Assembly: GCA_000016765.1 (NCBI GenBank)
Contig: CP000699.1
Span: forward strand, 2,939,001-3,003,000
DNA length: 64,000 nucleotides
Source: Rhizorhabdus wittichii RW1
GTDB taxonomy: Bacteria > Pseudomonadota > Alphaproteobacteria > Sphingomonadales > Sphingomonadaceae
Direction: 5' to 3'
Below are positions 15,970 to 23,994 of the stretch, piece after piece. How positions within the stretch are numbered: the stretch's first letter is position 1; every line of letters starts with the position of its first letter. The position numbers and the translations under genes are program-made. The notes beneath the pieces are model-generated. The model ran no database searches and was not told the origin of the DNA. It saw nothing but the letters and a program-made list of their open reading frames with translations.

Positions 15970-18366
15970 ATGTCGCAGATGATCCAGCTCGATCCGGTCG
16001 CCGCCCTCATGCTCGCGATCATCGTCGCGCTGTGGGTCGCGGCGGCGGTCGCGTCGATCATCATGGGGCTGCGGCGCGACGTGATCGCCAAGACCCGCGC
16101 GCGCGATATCGAGCGCCAGGGCGCGCTGCTCGCCAGCGCGCCGGCGGTTCCCTTCCGCGTCGGGCTCGACGGCCGGATCGGCGCCGATCCCCGGCTCGCC
16201 CACTGGCTCGGCCTGCCCGCGCCGCCCACGACGATCGACGAGATGGCGGGCCAGGGCATCGCAGGCCAGGACGGGGGCGGCATCTCGGTCGTCGACGCCG
16301 AGGGGCTGGCCGCCGACATCGCCGCCGCCAACCAGGCCGGCCGGGCGTTCGAGCGGGTGCTCCGCCTCGCCGGGACCGACCGGGTGCTGCTCGCGCGCGG
16401 CCGGCCGTCGCCGCCCGCGATCGGCGACGGCGTGATCGTCTGGCTGTTCGACAATAGCGAGGCCGAGCGCGCCATCACCCGCCTGTCGGCCGAGGGCCAG
16501 GCGGTCAGCGACGCGCTCGACAGCTGCCTCGCGCTGATCGAGGCGGCGCCCTTCCCGATGTGGCATCGCGGCCCCGACCTGAAGCTGGCGCTGGTCAACT
16601 CCGCCTATGTCGCCGCGGTCGAGGGCGAGAGCGCCGAGGAGGTCGTGACCGGCGGCGTCGAGCTGGTCGATTCGGCCGACGGCCGCACCCCGCGCGCGAC
16701 CGCGCTGGCGGCGCGCGACAGCGGCCGGATCAAGACCCATGTCGTCCCCGTCACGCTGGGCGGCCAGCGGCGGACGATGCGGATCGTCGACGTGCCGATG
16801 GGCGAGCATGGCGTCGCCGGCTACGCCTTCGACATCCAGGACCTAGAGCAGACGCGCGGCGAGCTCGGCCGCTTCCAGGAGGCGCAGCGCGAGCTGTTCG
16901 ACCGGCTGTCGGCCGGCGTCGCCCAGTTCGGGCCCGACCGCAGCCTGATCTTCTGCAACCAGCCCTTCCTGCAATTCTTCTCGCTGCTGCCCGAATGGAT
17001 GTCCGACCATCCCGAGTTCGACCGCGTGCTCGAACGGATGCGCGAGACCCAGCGCCTGCCCGAGGCGCGCGACTTCCCCGGCTGGAAGGCCGATCGCCGC
17101 GCCTGGTTCAACGCGGTCGACGCGGTCGAGGAGAATTGGACGATCCCCGGCGGCCAGCATCTGCGCGTCGTCGCCCAGCCGCTGCCCAATGGCGGGCTGC
17201 TGCTGTTCTTCGAGGACCGCACCGAGCAGGTCCAGCTGTCCAGCGCGCGCGATACGCTGCTGCGCGTCCGCGCCGCGACCTTCGAGAATCTGTTCGAGGC
17301 GATCGGCGTGTTCGCGTCCGACGGCCGGCTCCACATCTGGAACCAGAGCTTCCGCGACATATGGGGCCTGTCCGACGCCGACCTCGCCCAGAACCTCCGC
17401 GTCGACGCGATGGTCGAGCTGGTCGCGGCCAAGCTCGCCGATCCGTCGCGCGCGCAGCTGCTGCGCGACCTGGTCCGCATCGCGACGGTCGACCGGCAGG
17501 CGCGCACCGGCCGCATGGCGCTGGCCGACGGCCGCTATTTCGACTTCGCGGTGGTGCCGCTGCCCGACGGCAACGCGCTGTTCACCCTGCTCGACATCAC
17601 CGCCTCGCGCGGGATCGAGGAGGCGTTGCGCGGCCGCGCCGACGCGCTGGAGGAGGCCGACAAGCTCAAGACCGCCTTCGTCGCCAATATGAGCTATGAG
17701 CTGCGCGTGCCGCTGACCTCGATCGCGGGCTTCGCCGAGTTGCTCGACGGCGGCTATGCGGGCGAGATGCCGCCGATCGCGCAGGAATATGTCAAGGCGA
17801 TCCTCGCCTCGGTCGGTCGGCTCGGCTCGCTGGTCGAGGACGTGCTCGACCTCACCCAGGGCGCCGCGGGCAACCTGCCGCTGTCCGAGGAGCAGGTCGA
17901 CATGGGCGCGCTGCTCACCGGCGCGGTCGCCGCCGCCCGCCCGGCCGCCGAGGGCAAGCCGCTCCAGCTCCTCGTCGACGTCGAGCCGGGGCTGGGCGAG
18001 ATTCGCGGCGATCCGCGCCGGCTGCGCCAGATCGCCGACCATCTGCTCAACAACGCGATCACCTACACCCCGCCGCAGGGGCGGGTGACGATCCGCGTCC
18101 ATGGCGACGACGACATGATCGTCTGGGTGGTATCCGACACCGGCCCCGGCATGGACGCCGCCCAGCGCGCCGGCATCTTCGACGCCTATCCGCGCATCGA
18201 CGCGAGCAACGACGAGGGCAAGCAGCTGATCGGCATCGGCCTGCCGCTGACCCGCCAGCTGGTCGAGGCGCATGGCGGCTCGATCGCGCTGGAGAGCGAG
18301 CCCGGGCGCGGCACCACCGTGACGATCCACCTGCCCCGCCGCCACGGCGAGCATGGCCATGCGTGA
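15970..18366 (+). CDS. divL: DivL-type cell-cycle pseudo-histidine kinase
   Basis: In Caulobacter, DivL is a membrane scaffold that binds DivK and controls CckA, and through it CtrA. Here an N-terminal membrane helix (about residues 9-36) is followed by PAS-like regions (about 40-560), a dimerisation helix and a HATPase domain. In the H-box the histidine is replaced by tyrosine: ANMSYELRVPLTSI, Tyr576, as in Caulobacter DivL. The ATPase has N, G1 and G2 motifs (NNAITYTPP, DTGPGMD, IGIGLPLTRQLVEAHGG). The length, about 798, is close to known DivL. ATG 15970 is preferred over GTG 15964 because AGAAGC is then better spaced. The ahcY-divL-tsaE order supports the call. Confidence 0.88.
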   Translation: MSQMIQLDPVAALMLAIIVALWVAAAVASIIMGLRRDVIAKTRARDIERQGALLASAPAVPFRVGLDGRIGADPRLAHWLGLPAPPTTIDEMAGQGIAGQDGGGISVVDAEGLAADIAAANQAGRAFERVLRLAGTDRVLLARGRPSPPAIGDGVIVWLFDNSEAERAITRLSAEGQAVSDALDSCLALIEAAPFPMWHRGPDLKLALVNSAYVAAVEGESAEEVVTGGVELVDSADGRTPRATALAARDSGRIKTHVVPVTLGGQRRTMRIVDVPMGEHGVAGYAFDIQDLEQTRGELGRFQEAQRELFDRLSAGVAQFGPDRSLIFCNQPFLQFFSLLPEWMSDHPEFDRVLERMRETQRLPEARDFPGWKADRRAWFNAVDAVEENWTIPGGQHLRVVAQPLPNGGLLLFFEDRTEQVQLSSARDTLLRVRAATFENLFEAIGVFASDGRLHIWNQSFRDIWGLSDADLAQNLRVDAMVELVAAKLADPSRAQLLRDLVRIATVDRQARTGRMALADGRYFDFAVVPLPDGNALFTLLDITASRGIEEALRGRADALEEADKLKTAFVANMSYELRVPLTSIAGFAELLDGGYAGEMPPIAQEYVKAILASVGRLGSLVEDVLDLTQGAAGNLPLSEEQVDMGALLTGAVAAARPAAEGKPLQLLVDVEPGLGEIRGDPRRLRQIADHLLNNAITYTPPQGRVTIRVHGDDDMIVWVVSDTGPGMDAAQRAGIFDAYPRIDASNDEGKQLIGIGLPLTRQLVEAHGGSIALESEPGRGTTVTIHLPRRHGEHGHA

Positions 18367-18379
18367 GGACACCGTCACC

Positions 18380-18509
18380 GTCATGCTGAACTTGTTTCAG
18401 CATCCACCGGGAGCCTTGGTCGTGGCTTGCCGGCTCTGTTGCCCACATCCGTGTCATCGCCCGGCCAGCCTGAGCGGCGGGGTGGATGCTGAAACAAGTT
18501 CAGCATGAC
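18380..18509. repeat. REP-like inverted pair, family R2 (GCTGAA stem); right arm carries the tsaE start
   Basis: The left unit is GTCAT-GCTGAA-CTTGT-TTCAGC-ATCCACC. The right unit is the same in reverse (GTGGAT-GCTGAA-ACAAG-TTCAGC-ATGAC). It has the same frame as family R1 (GTCAT, stem-loop, ATC) with a different stem. The ATG of tsaE (18505-18507) is part of the terminal CATGAC of the right arm. Confidence 0.88.
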
Positions 18510-18978
18510 GGAGCATTCGCTGTACCTCGACGGCCCCGAGGCCACCGCCGCCGCCGGCGCCGCGCTCGCGGCGGTGCTGCGTCCCGGCGACGTGGTCGCG
18601 CTGGGCGGCGATCTCGGCGCGGGCAAGACCACCTTCGCGCGCGGGCTGCTCCACGCGCTCGGCTTCGCGGGCGAAGTGCCCTCGCCGAGCTTCCCGATCG
18701 TCATCCCCTATGCGCCGCCCGAGCTGCGCCTGCCGCTCTGGCATGTCGACCTCTACCGGATCGACGATCCCGAGGAGATCGAGGAGCTGGGGCTCGACGA
18801 GGCGCGCGCCGACAGCGTGCTGCTGATCGAATGGCCCGAGCGGATGGGCGCCCGGCTGTGGCCCGACGCGCTGCGCCTGGCCATCGAACCGGCCCAAAGG
18901 CGTGGGGGCCCCGATGCGCGCCGCTTGACTTGGGCGGCGCCCGCGCCATGGGAGGGCCGATGGCCGCCGCGAACATGA
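18505..18978 (+). CDS. tsaE: tRNA t6A biosynthesis ATPase TsaE
   Basis: TsaE is the ATPase of the TsaB-TsaD-TsaE complex that makes threonylcarbamoyl-adenosine at tRNA position 37. The P-loop is GGDLGAGKTTFARG, with K41. The conserved PSPSFPIV segment and HVDLYRIDDPEEIEELGLDE follow, and LIEWPERM is the family signature. Its 157 residues are normal. The start codon and the bases before it come from the right arm of a palindromic repeat, so the ribosome binding site is repeat-derived and weak. The end overlaps the amgK start region. Confidence 0.94.
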   Translation: MTEHSLYLDGPEATAAAGAALAAVLRPGDVVALGGDLGAGKTTFARGLLHALGFAGEVPSPSFPIVIPYAPPELRLPLWHVDLYRIDDPEEIEELGLDEARADSVLLIEWPERMGARLWPDALRLAIEPAQRRGGPDARRLTWAAPAPWEGRWPPRT

Positions 18979-19946
18979 TCCCCCCGCCCCACGCTCCCGC
19001 CTTCCTCGACCGTGCCGGCTGGGGCAGCGGCGAGATTCGGCCGCTGGCGGGCGACGCCAGCTTCCGCCGCTATTTCCGGGTCCATCGCGACGGCGCCAGC
19101 GCCGTGCTGATGGACGCCCCGCCCGAACATGAGGACAGCCGCCCCTTCCTGGCGGTCGCCGAGCATCTCGCCGCGATCGGCTTCCGCGCGCCGCGCGTGC
19201 TGGCGCGCGACCTGGAGGCGGGGCTGATCCTGCTCGAGGATTTCGGCGACGCCCGGATGAAGGAGGCGATCGAGGCCGATCCCGCCGCCGAGACGCCGAT
19301 CTACGCGCAGGCGATCGACCTGCTCGCCGATCTCCACGGCCATGCCGCCGGACCGCTGCCGCCCTATGACATGGCGGTCTACCAGCGCGAGGCCGGGCTG
19401 TTTTCCGAGTGGTACATGCCGGCGGTCGGGCTCGACGCCGACGCGGATGGCTGTGCCGCGACTTGGGCGGCCGCCTGGGACGCGGCGCTGGCGCCGGTCG
19501 CCGGGGACCGCTCGGTCAGCGTGCTGCGCGACTATCATGCCGAGAACATCATGCTGCTCGACGACGGCAGCCTCGGCCTGCTCGATTTCCAGGACGCGCT
19601 GGCCGGCCACCCCGCCTATGACCTGGTCTCGCTGCTGCAGGACGCGCGGCGCGACGTGCCCCCTGGCGTCGAAGCGGCGATGATCGCCCGCTACGCCGCC
19701 CGCCGCCCGTTCGACGAGGCCGCCTATGCGCTGCTCGGCGCGCAGCGCAACGCCAAGATCCTGGGCATCTTCACCCGCTTGTGGAAGCGCGACGGCAAGC
19801 CCCGCTACCTCGCCTTCCAGCCGCGCGTCTGGGGCTATCTCGAACGCGACCTCGCCCATCCGGCGCTGGCCCCGGTCAGGGCCTGGTTCGACGCGCATGT
19901 CCCCGCGGCCCGGCGCGCCGCCCATTGGACGGACCACATCGCATGA
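18960..19946 (+). CDS. amgK: N-acetylmuramate/N-acetylglucosamine kinase AmgK (APH-fold)
   Basis: AmgK phosphorylates MurNAc (and GlcNAc) at C1, the first step of a wall-recycling route that bypasses de novo UDP-MurNAc synthesis. The protein has an aminoglycoside-phosphotransferase-like kinase fold. The catalytic loop is LRDYHAENIML and the metal-binding loop LLDFQDAL. The pairing with murU directly downstream (ATGA overlap at 19943) is the main reason to prefer AmgK over a generic phosphotransferase. GGAGGG precedes the ATG at 18960. A second start at 18975 overlaps the tsaE stop in ATGA; either is possible. Confidence 0.85.
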   Translation: MAAANMIPPPHAPAFLDRAGWGSGEIRPLAGDASFRRYFRVHRDGASAVLMDAPPEHEDSRPFLAVAEHLAAIGFRAPRVLARDLEAGLILLEDFGDARMKEAIEADPAAETPIYAQAIDLLADLHGHAAGPLPPYDMAVYQREAGLFSEWYMPAVGLDADADGCAATWAAAWDAALAPVAGDRSVSVLRDYHAENIMLLDDGSLGLLDFQDALAGHPAYDLVSLLQDARRDVPPGVEAAMIARYAARRPFDEAAYALLGAQRNAKILGIFTRLWKRDGKPRYLAFQPRVWGYLERDLAHPALAPVRAWFDAHVPAARRAAHWTDHIA

Positions 19947-20701
19947 GCTTCGCCAAGCCCCTGTCGCTGCGCCCCAATCCGGCGCCGGCCCCGATCGGCA
20001 CGGCGATGGTGCTCGCCGCCGGGCTCGGCAAGCGGATGCGCCCGCTGACCGCGACCCGGCCCAAGCCGCTGGTCGAGGTGGCGGGCAAGGCGCTGCTCGA
20101 CCATGTGCTCGACCGGCTGCGCGACGCCGGCATCGGCCGCGTCGTCGTCAACGTCCATTATCTGGCCGACGCGCTGGAGGCGCATCTCAGGCGCAAGGCC
20201 GCCGATCTCGACGTCCGCATCTCCGACGAGCGCGGGCTGCTGCTGGAGACGGGCGGCGGGGTCGCCCGGGCGCTGCCGCTGATCCCCGACGATCCCTTCC
20301 TGATCGTCAACAGCGACAATCTGTGGGTCGACGGGCCGGTCGACGCGATCAGCCTGCTGGCCGACCGCTGGGACGACGCGGCGATGGACGCGCTGCTGCT
20401 ACTCGTCCCGCTCGCGCGCGCCAATTGCCACAGCGGGATGGGCGACTTCCACATGGACGGCGACGGCCACATCGCGCGCCGCCGCACCGCCAAGGTCGCG
20501 CCGTTCGTCTATACCGGGATACAGCTCGTGTCGAAGCGGCTGTTCGCCGACCTGCCCGAGGGCCCGTTCGGCTTCATGCTGCTCTGGGAAAGGGCGATCG
20601 CCGCCGGGCGCGCCTTCGGCCTGGTCCACCAGGGCCTGTGGTTCGACGTCGGCACGCCCCCCGCGATCGGCAAGACCGAGGCGCTGCTGGGGCGGAACTG
20701 A
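19943..20701 (+). CDS. murU: N-acetylmuramate alpha-1-phosphate uridylyltransferase MurU
   Basis: MurU converts MurNAc-1-phosphate and UTP to UDP-MurNAc, completing the AmgK route, which bypasses the fosfomycin-sensitive MurA step. The nucleotidyltransferase signature is TAMVLAAGLGKRMRPLT...RPKPLVEVAGKALL near residues 20-50. The catalytic metal motif lies in VNSDNLWVDG near residue 120, and GLWFDVGTPPA appears near the C-terminus. It has 252 residues. The start is fixed by the ATGA overlap with amgK. A mannose-1-phosphate guanylyltransferase label is the alternative, but the operon favours MurU. Confidence 0.88.
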   Translation: MSFAKPLSLRPNPAPAPIGTAMVLAAGLGKRMRPLTATRPKPLVEVAGKALLDHVLDRLRDAGIGRVVVNVHYLADALEAHLRRKAADLDVRISDERGLLLETGGGVARALPLIPDDPFLIVNSDNLWVDGPVDAISLLADRWDDAAMDALLLLVPLARANCHSGMGDFHMDGDGHIARRRTAKVAPFVYTGIQLVSKRLFADLPEGPFGFMLLWERAIAAGRAFGLVHQGLWFDVGTPPAIGKTEALLGRN

Positions 20702-20734
20702 TCCGCCCCCGGCGCCCGGTCCTCCCGGCCGACC

Positions 20735-20911
20735 TCAGCTATTGTCGACGGTCTCCGCGCCCGGGCCGTTCTTCTTGATCGAGTCGATCGCGTTCTGGGC
20801 GCTCGCCTTGCTGCTGTAGCCTTCGGTCGAGAAGATCGTCTCGCTGTTATATTTGAAGCGGACCCGGAATTCGCCGGCCTTGTCCTTATAGATCTCGAAC
20901 TTGTGCGCCAT
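20735..20911 (-). CDS. YegP-like small protein (DUF1508)
   Basis: A 58-residue protein, MAHKFEIYKDKAGEFRVRFK followed by YNSETIFSTEGYSSKASAQNAI, ending NGPGAETVDNS. This is one copy of the roughly 50-residue DUF1508 repeat (FEIYKDKxGEFRxRxKxxNGExIxxSEGYxxKxxAxxxI). E. coli YegP carries two copies; this one has a single repeat. Function is unknown. The start has GGGAGAGTATC upstream on the minus strand. It is convergent with murU and divergent from addB. Confidence 0.88.
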   Translation of the reverse strand: MAHKFEIYKDKAGEFRVRFKYNSETIFSTEGYSSKASAQNAIDSIKKNGPGAETVDNS

Positions 20912-21018
20912 GATACTCTCCCAACAAACCGGCGGCAGGTTAACATGGGTTAGCCCCGGATCAACAGCGCGGTGAGCCGCGGCTTCCGCTGACGCGACGA
21001 ACCGTTACAGTGGCCGCG

Positions 21019-23994
21019 ATGTCCCGCCCCGCCGTCTTCACCATCCCCGCCCACCGCGCCTTCGCCGACGCCCTCGCGGCCGGGCTGATCGCGCGCCACG
21101 GCCCCGATCCGCTGGGGCTCGCGCGGACGGTGGTGCTGGTGCCGAACAACCGCGCCGCGCGCGCGATCAGCGACGCCTTCGTCCGCCGCGCCGAGGGCGG
21201 GCTGCTGCTGCCCCGCCTCGTCGCGATCGGCGATCCCGAGCTCGACGAACGGCTCGGCGGGCTGCTCGACCCGATCGACGCCGATGCGGAGGAGGAGCCG
21301 ATCCCGCCGGCGATCGACCCGCTCGAACGGCAGATGATCCTCGCCCGGCTGACCGCCGAGGCGCGCCAGGCGGCGGGCGACCCGATCGACGGCGGCGAGG
21401 CGATCCGGCTGGCGGGCGAGCTTGGCCGCACGCTCGACCAGATGCTGATCGAGCAGATCCCGGCGGCACGACTGCGCGACCTCGTCGCACTGCCCGAACT
21501 GTCCGAGCATTGGCAGCGATCGCTGGCGATGCTCGACACGATCCTGACGCGCTGGCCCGCCGAGCTGGCGGCGCGCGGGCGGATCGACTTGGCCGAGCGG
21601 CGCAACCGGCTGCTCGACCGGGTGGCGCGGCGCTGGCGCCACCGGCCGCCGCCGGGCGCGGTGATCGCGGCCGGCATCAGCAGCACGACCCCGGCGGTCG
21701 CCCGCCTGCTCGGCGTCGTCGCCCGACTGCCGGAGGGGATGGTCGTGCTGCCCGGCCTCGACACCGTCTCCGACGAGGCGGAGTGGCGGGCGCTCGGCCC
21801 GCACGAGACGGGCGAGGACGGCGCCCGCCCGCCCCGTCCGGTCGAAAGCCATCCGCAATATGCGCTCAAGCGGCTGCTCGACCGGATGGACGTCGGCCGC
21901 GGCGAGGTCGCGACCTGGCGCTGGGGCGGGGGCCGCGACGCGCGCTCGGTGCGCGCCCGGGCGATCGCCAATGCGATGGCGCCGGCCGCCTTCACCGACA
22001 AGTGGCACCGCCTGCCCCCGGCCGAGCGGCGGCTGAGCGGCGTCCGCGCGATCGAGCTCGCCAATCCGGCCGAGGAGGCGCAGGTGATCGCGCTGGCGCT
22101 GCGCGAGGCGATCGAGACGCCGGGCCGCACCGCCGCGCTCGTCACCCCCGATCGCGTGCTCGCGCGCCGCGTCACCGCGCATCTCGCCCGCTGGGGGATC
22201 GTCGCCGACGATTCGGCGGGCACGCCGCTGTCGCTGACCCCCGCCGGCACGCTGCTGCTCGCCGTCGCCGAGGCCGCGGCCGAGGGCTTCGCGCCGGTGC
22301 CGCTGCTCGCCCTGCTCAAGCATCCGCTGGTGCGGCGGGGTGCTGCGCGCGGCGCCTGGCTCGATGGTGCGCGCAAGCTCGACATCGCGCTGCGCGGGCC
22401 GCGCCCGCCCGCCGGGCTCGACGGCATCGCCCGCTATCTGCGCGACGGCGACGGCCACGCCAGACGCGCCCGCGCGCCCGCGATCGACTGGTGGGACGAG
22501 GTCCGCCCGCTGCTGGAGCCGCTGGAGAAAGCCTTCTCCGCCCGCACATTGGCGGAACTGCTCGCCGCCCTCCGCGAAACCATAAGCACGCTCGCGGACG
22601 ATGCCGGCTGGTCGGGGCCGGACGGCCGCGCCGCCGCCGACCTGGTCGCCGAGTTGGAGGCCTGGGCGCCGATCGGCCCGGCCGCCTTCGATCCGGCGGG
22701 GCTCGCGCCGACGCTGCGGCTGCTGATGGACGCGGTCGCGGTCCGCCCGCCGCAGGGCGGCCATCCGCGCCTGTCGATCTGGGGCCTGCTCGAGGCGCGG
22801 CTCCAGCATGCCGACCTGATGGTGCTGGGCGGGCTCAACGAGGGGGTGTGGCCGGCGCTGCCCAGCCCCGATCCCTGGCTGGCCCCGCGCATCCGCGCCG
22901 AGCTCGGCCTGCCCGGCCTCGAAACCCGCATCGGCCTGTCGGCGCACGACTTCGCGATGGCGCTGGGCGCGCCCGAGCTGATCGTCACCCGCGCCCGCCG
23001 CGACGCCCGCGCGCCGACCATCGCCTCGCGCTTCTGGCTGCGGCTGGAGGCGATGACCGGCGGCATCACCCGCGAGCATCGCCTGCCCAACTGGGCCGCC
23101 GCGATCGACCGGCCCGCCGACCGCCGCTTCATCGCCCGCCCCGAGCCCGCGCCCCCCGTCGCCGACCGGCCGAACGTCATCGCCGTCACCCGGCTCGACC
23201 GGCTCCAGGCCGACCCCTTCGCCTTCTACGCCGACGCGATGCTCAGGCTCCGCCCGCTCGACGCGGTCGACGCCGATCCGACCCCGGCCTGGCGCGGCAC
23301 CGCCGTCCATGCCGTGTTCGAGGCGTGGATGAAGCAGGACGATTGCGACCCCGACCGGCTGCTGCCGCGCGCCGAGGCGATGCTGCGCGATATGGCCGCG
23401 CACCCGGTGATGCAGGCGCTGTGGGAGCCGCGGCTGATCGAGGCGCTGCGCTGGGTCGCCGACCGGATGCGCGAGGAACGGGCGCAGGGCCGCCGGCCGA
23501 TCGCCGCCGAGCTGGACGGCCGGGTCGAGGTCGCCGGCATCACCCTGACCGGCAAGGTCGACCGCATCGACCGGCTCGCCGACGGCACGCTCGCGATCGT
23601 CGACTACAAGACCGGCAAGCCGCCCAGCGCCGCGCAGGTCGAGGCGGGCTATGCGATGCAGCTCGGCCTGCTCGGCCTGATCGCGGACCGGGGCGGCTTC
23701 GACGGGATCGAGGGGACGCCGCTCGCCTTCGAATATTGGTCGCTGGCGAAGGATCGCGACGCCTTCGGCCAGGTCCGCTCGCCGGTCGGCGGCAAGAGCC
23801 ATGTCGCGCCGCAGGACTTCGTCGCCCATGCCGCCGCGATCCTGGCCAGCGCGGTCGAGCGCTGGCTGACCGGGACCGAGCCCTTCACCGCCAAGCTCGC
23901 CCCCGAATATTCGCCCTATGCCGATTATGACCAGCTGATGCGGCTCGACGAATGGTATGGCCGGGGCGGCGGCGAGGCGGAGGGCGGGCGATGA
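21019..23994 (+). CDS. addB: Double-strand break repair protein AddB
   Basis: AddB is one subunit of the AddAB helicase-nuclease that resects double-strand ends and loads RecA after Chi recognition. The N-terminal inactive helicase-like part begins VFTIPAHRAFADALAAGL...VVLVPNNRAARAI. The C-terminal RecB-family nuclease domain has GTAVHAVFEAW, GKVDRIDR and the catalytic AIVDYKTGKPP near residue 855. Only one cysteine is present (DDCDPDR), so the iron-sulfur cluster of Firmicute AddB is absent. ATG 21019 (991 residues) is preferred; GTG 21010 is possible. The stop overlaps addA (ATGA). Confidence 0.94.
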   Translation: MSRPAVFTIPAHRAFADALAAGLIARHGPDPLGLARTVVLVPNNRAARAISDAFVRRAEGGLLLPRLVAIGDPELDERLGGLLDPIDADAEEEPIPPAIDPLERQMILARLTAEARQAAGDPIDGGEAIRLAGELGRTLDQMLIEQIPAARLRDLVALPELSEHWQRSLAMLDTILTRWPAELAARGRIDLAERRNRLLDRVARRWRHRPPPGAVIAAGISSTTPAVARLLGVVARLPEGMVVLPGLDTVSDEAEWRALGPHETGEDGARPPRPVESHPQYALKRLLDRMDVGRGEVATWRWGGGRDARSVRARAIANAMAPAAFTDKWHRLPPAERRLSGVRAIELANPAEEAQVIALALREAIETPGRTAALVTPDRVLARRVTAHLARWGIVADDSAGTPLSLTPAGTLLLAVAEAAAEGFAPVPLLALLKHPLVRRGAARGAWLDGARKLDIALRGPRPPAGLDGIARYLRDGDGHARRARAPAIDWWDEVRPLLEPLEKAFSARTLAELLAALRETISTLADDAGWSGPDGRAAADLVAELEAWAPIGPAAFDPAGLAPTLRLLMDAVAVRPPQGGHPRLSIWGLLEARLQHADLMVLGGLNEGVWPALPSPDPWLAPRIRAELGLPGLETRIGLSAHDFAMALGAPELIVTRARRDARAPTIASRFWLRLEAMTGGITREHRLPNWAAAIDRPADRRFIARPEPAPPVADRPNVIAVTRLDRLQADPFAFYADAMLRLRPLDAVDADPTPAWRGTAVHAVFEAWMKQDDCDPDRLLPRAEAMLRDMAAHPVMQALWEPRLIEALRWVADRMREERAQGRRPIAAELDGRVEVAGITLTGKVDRIDRLADGTLAIVDYKTGKPPSAAQVEAGYAMQLGLLGLIADRGGFDGIEGTPLAFEYWSLAKDRDAFGQVRSPVGGKSHVAPQDFVAHAAAILASAVERWLTGTEPFTAKLAPEYSPYADYDQLMRLDEWYGRGGGEAEGGR

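Noticed and set aside
15970-18366. Ordinary sensor histidine kinase label for the 798-residue protein
   Set aside because: The phospho-accepting His is replaced by Tyr and the gene order and length match DivL.
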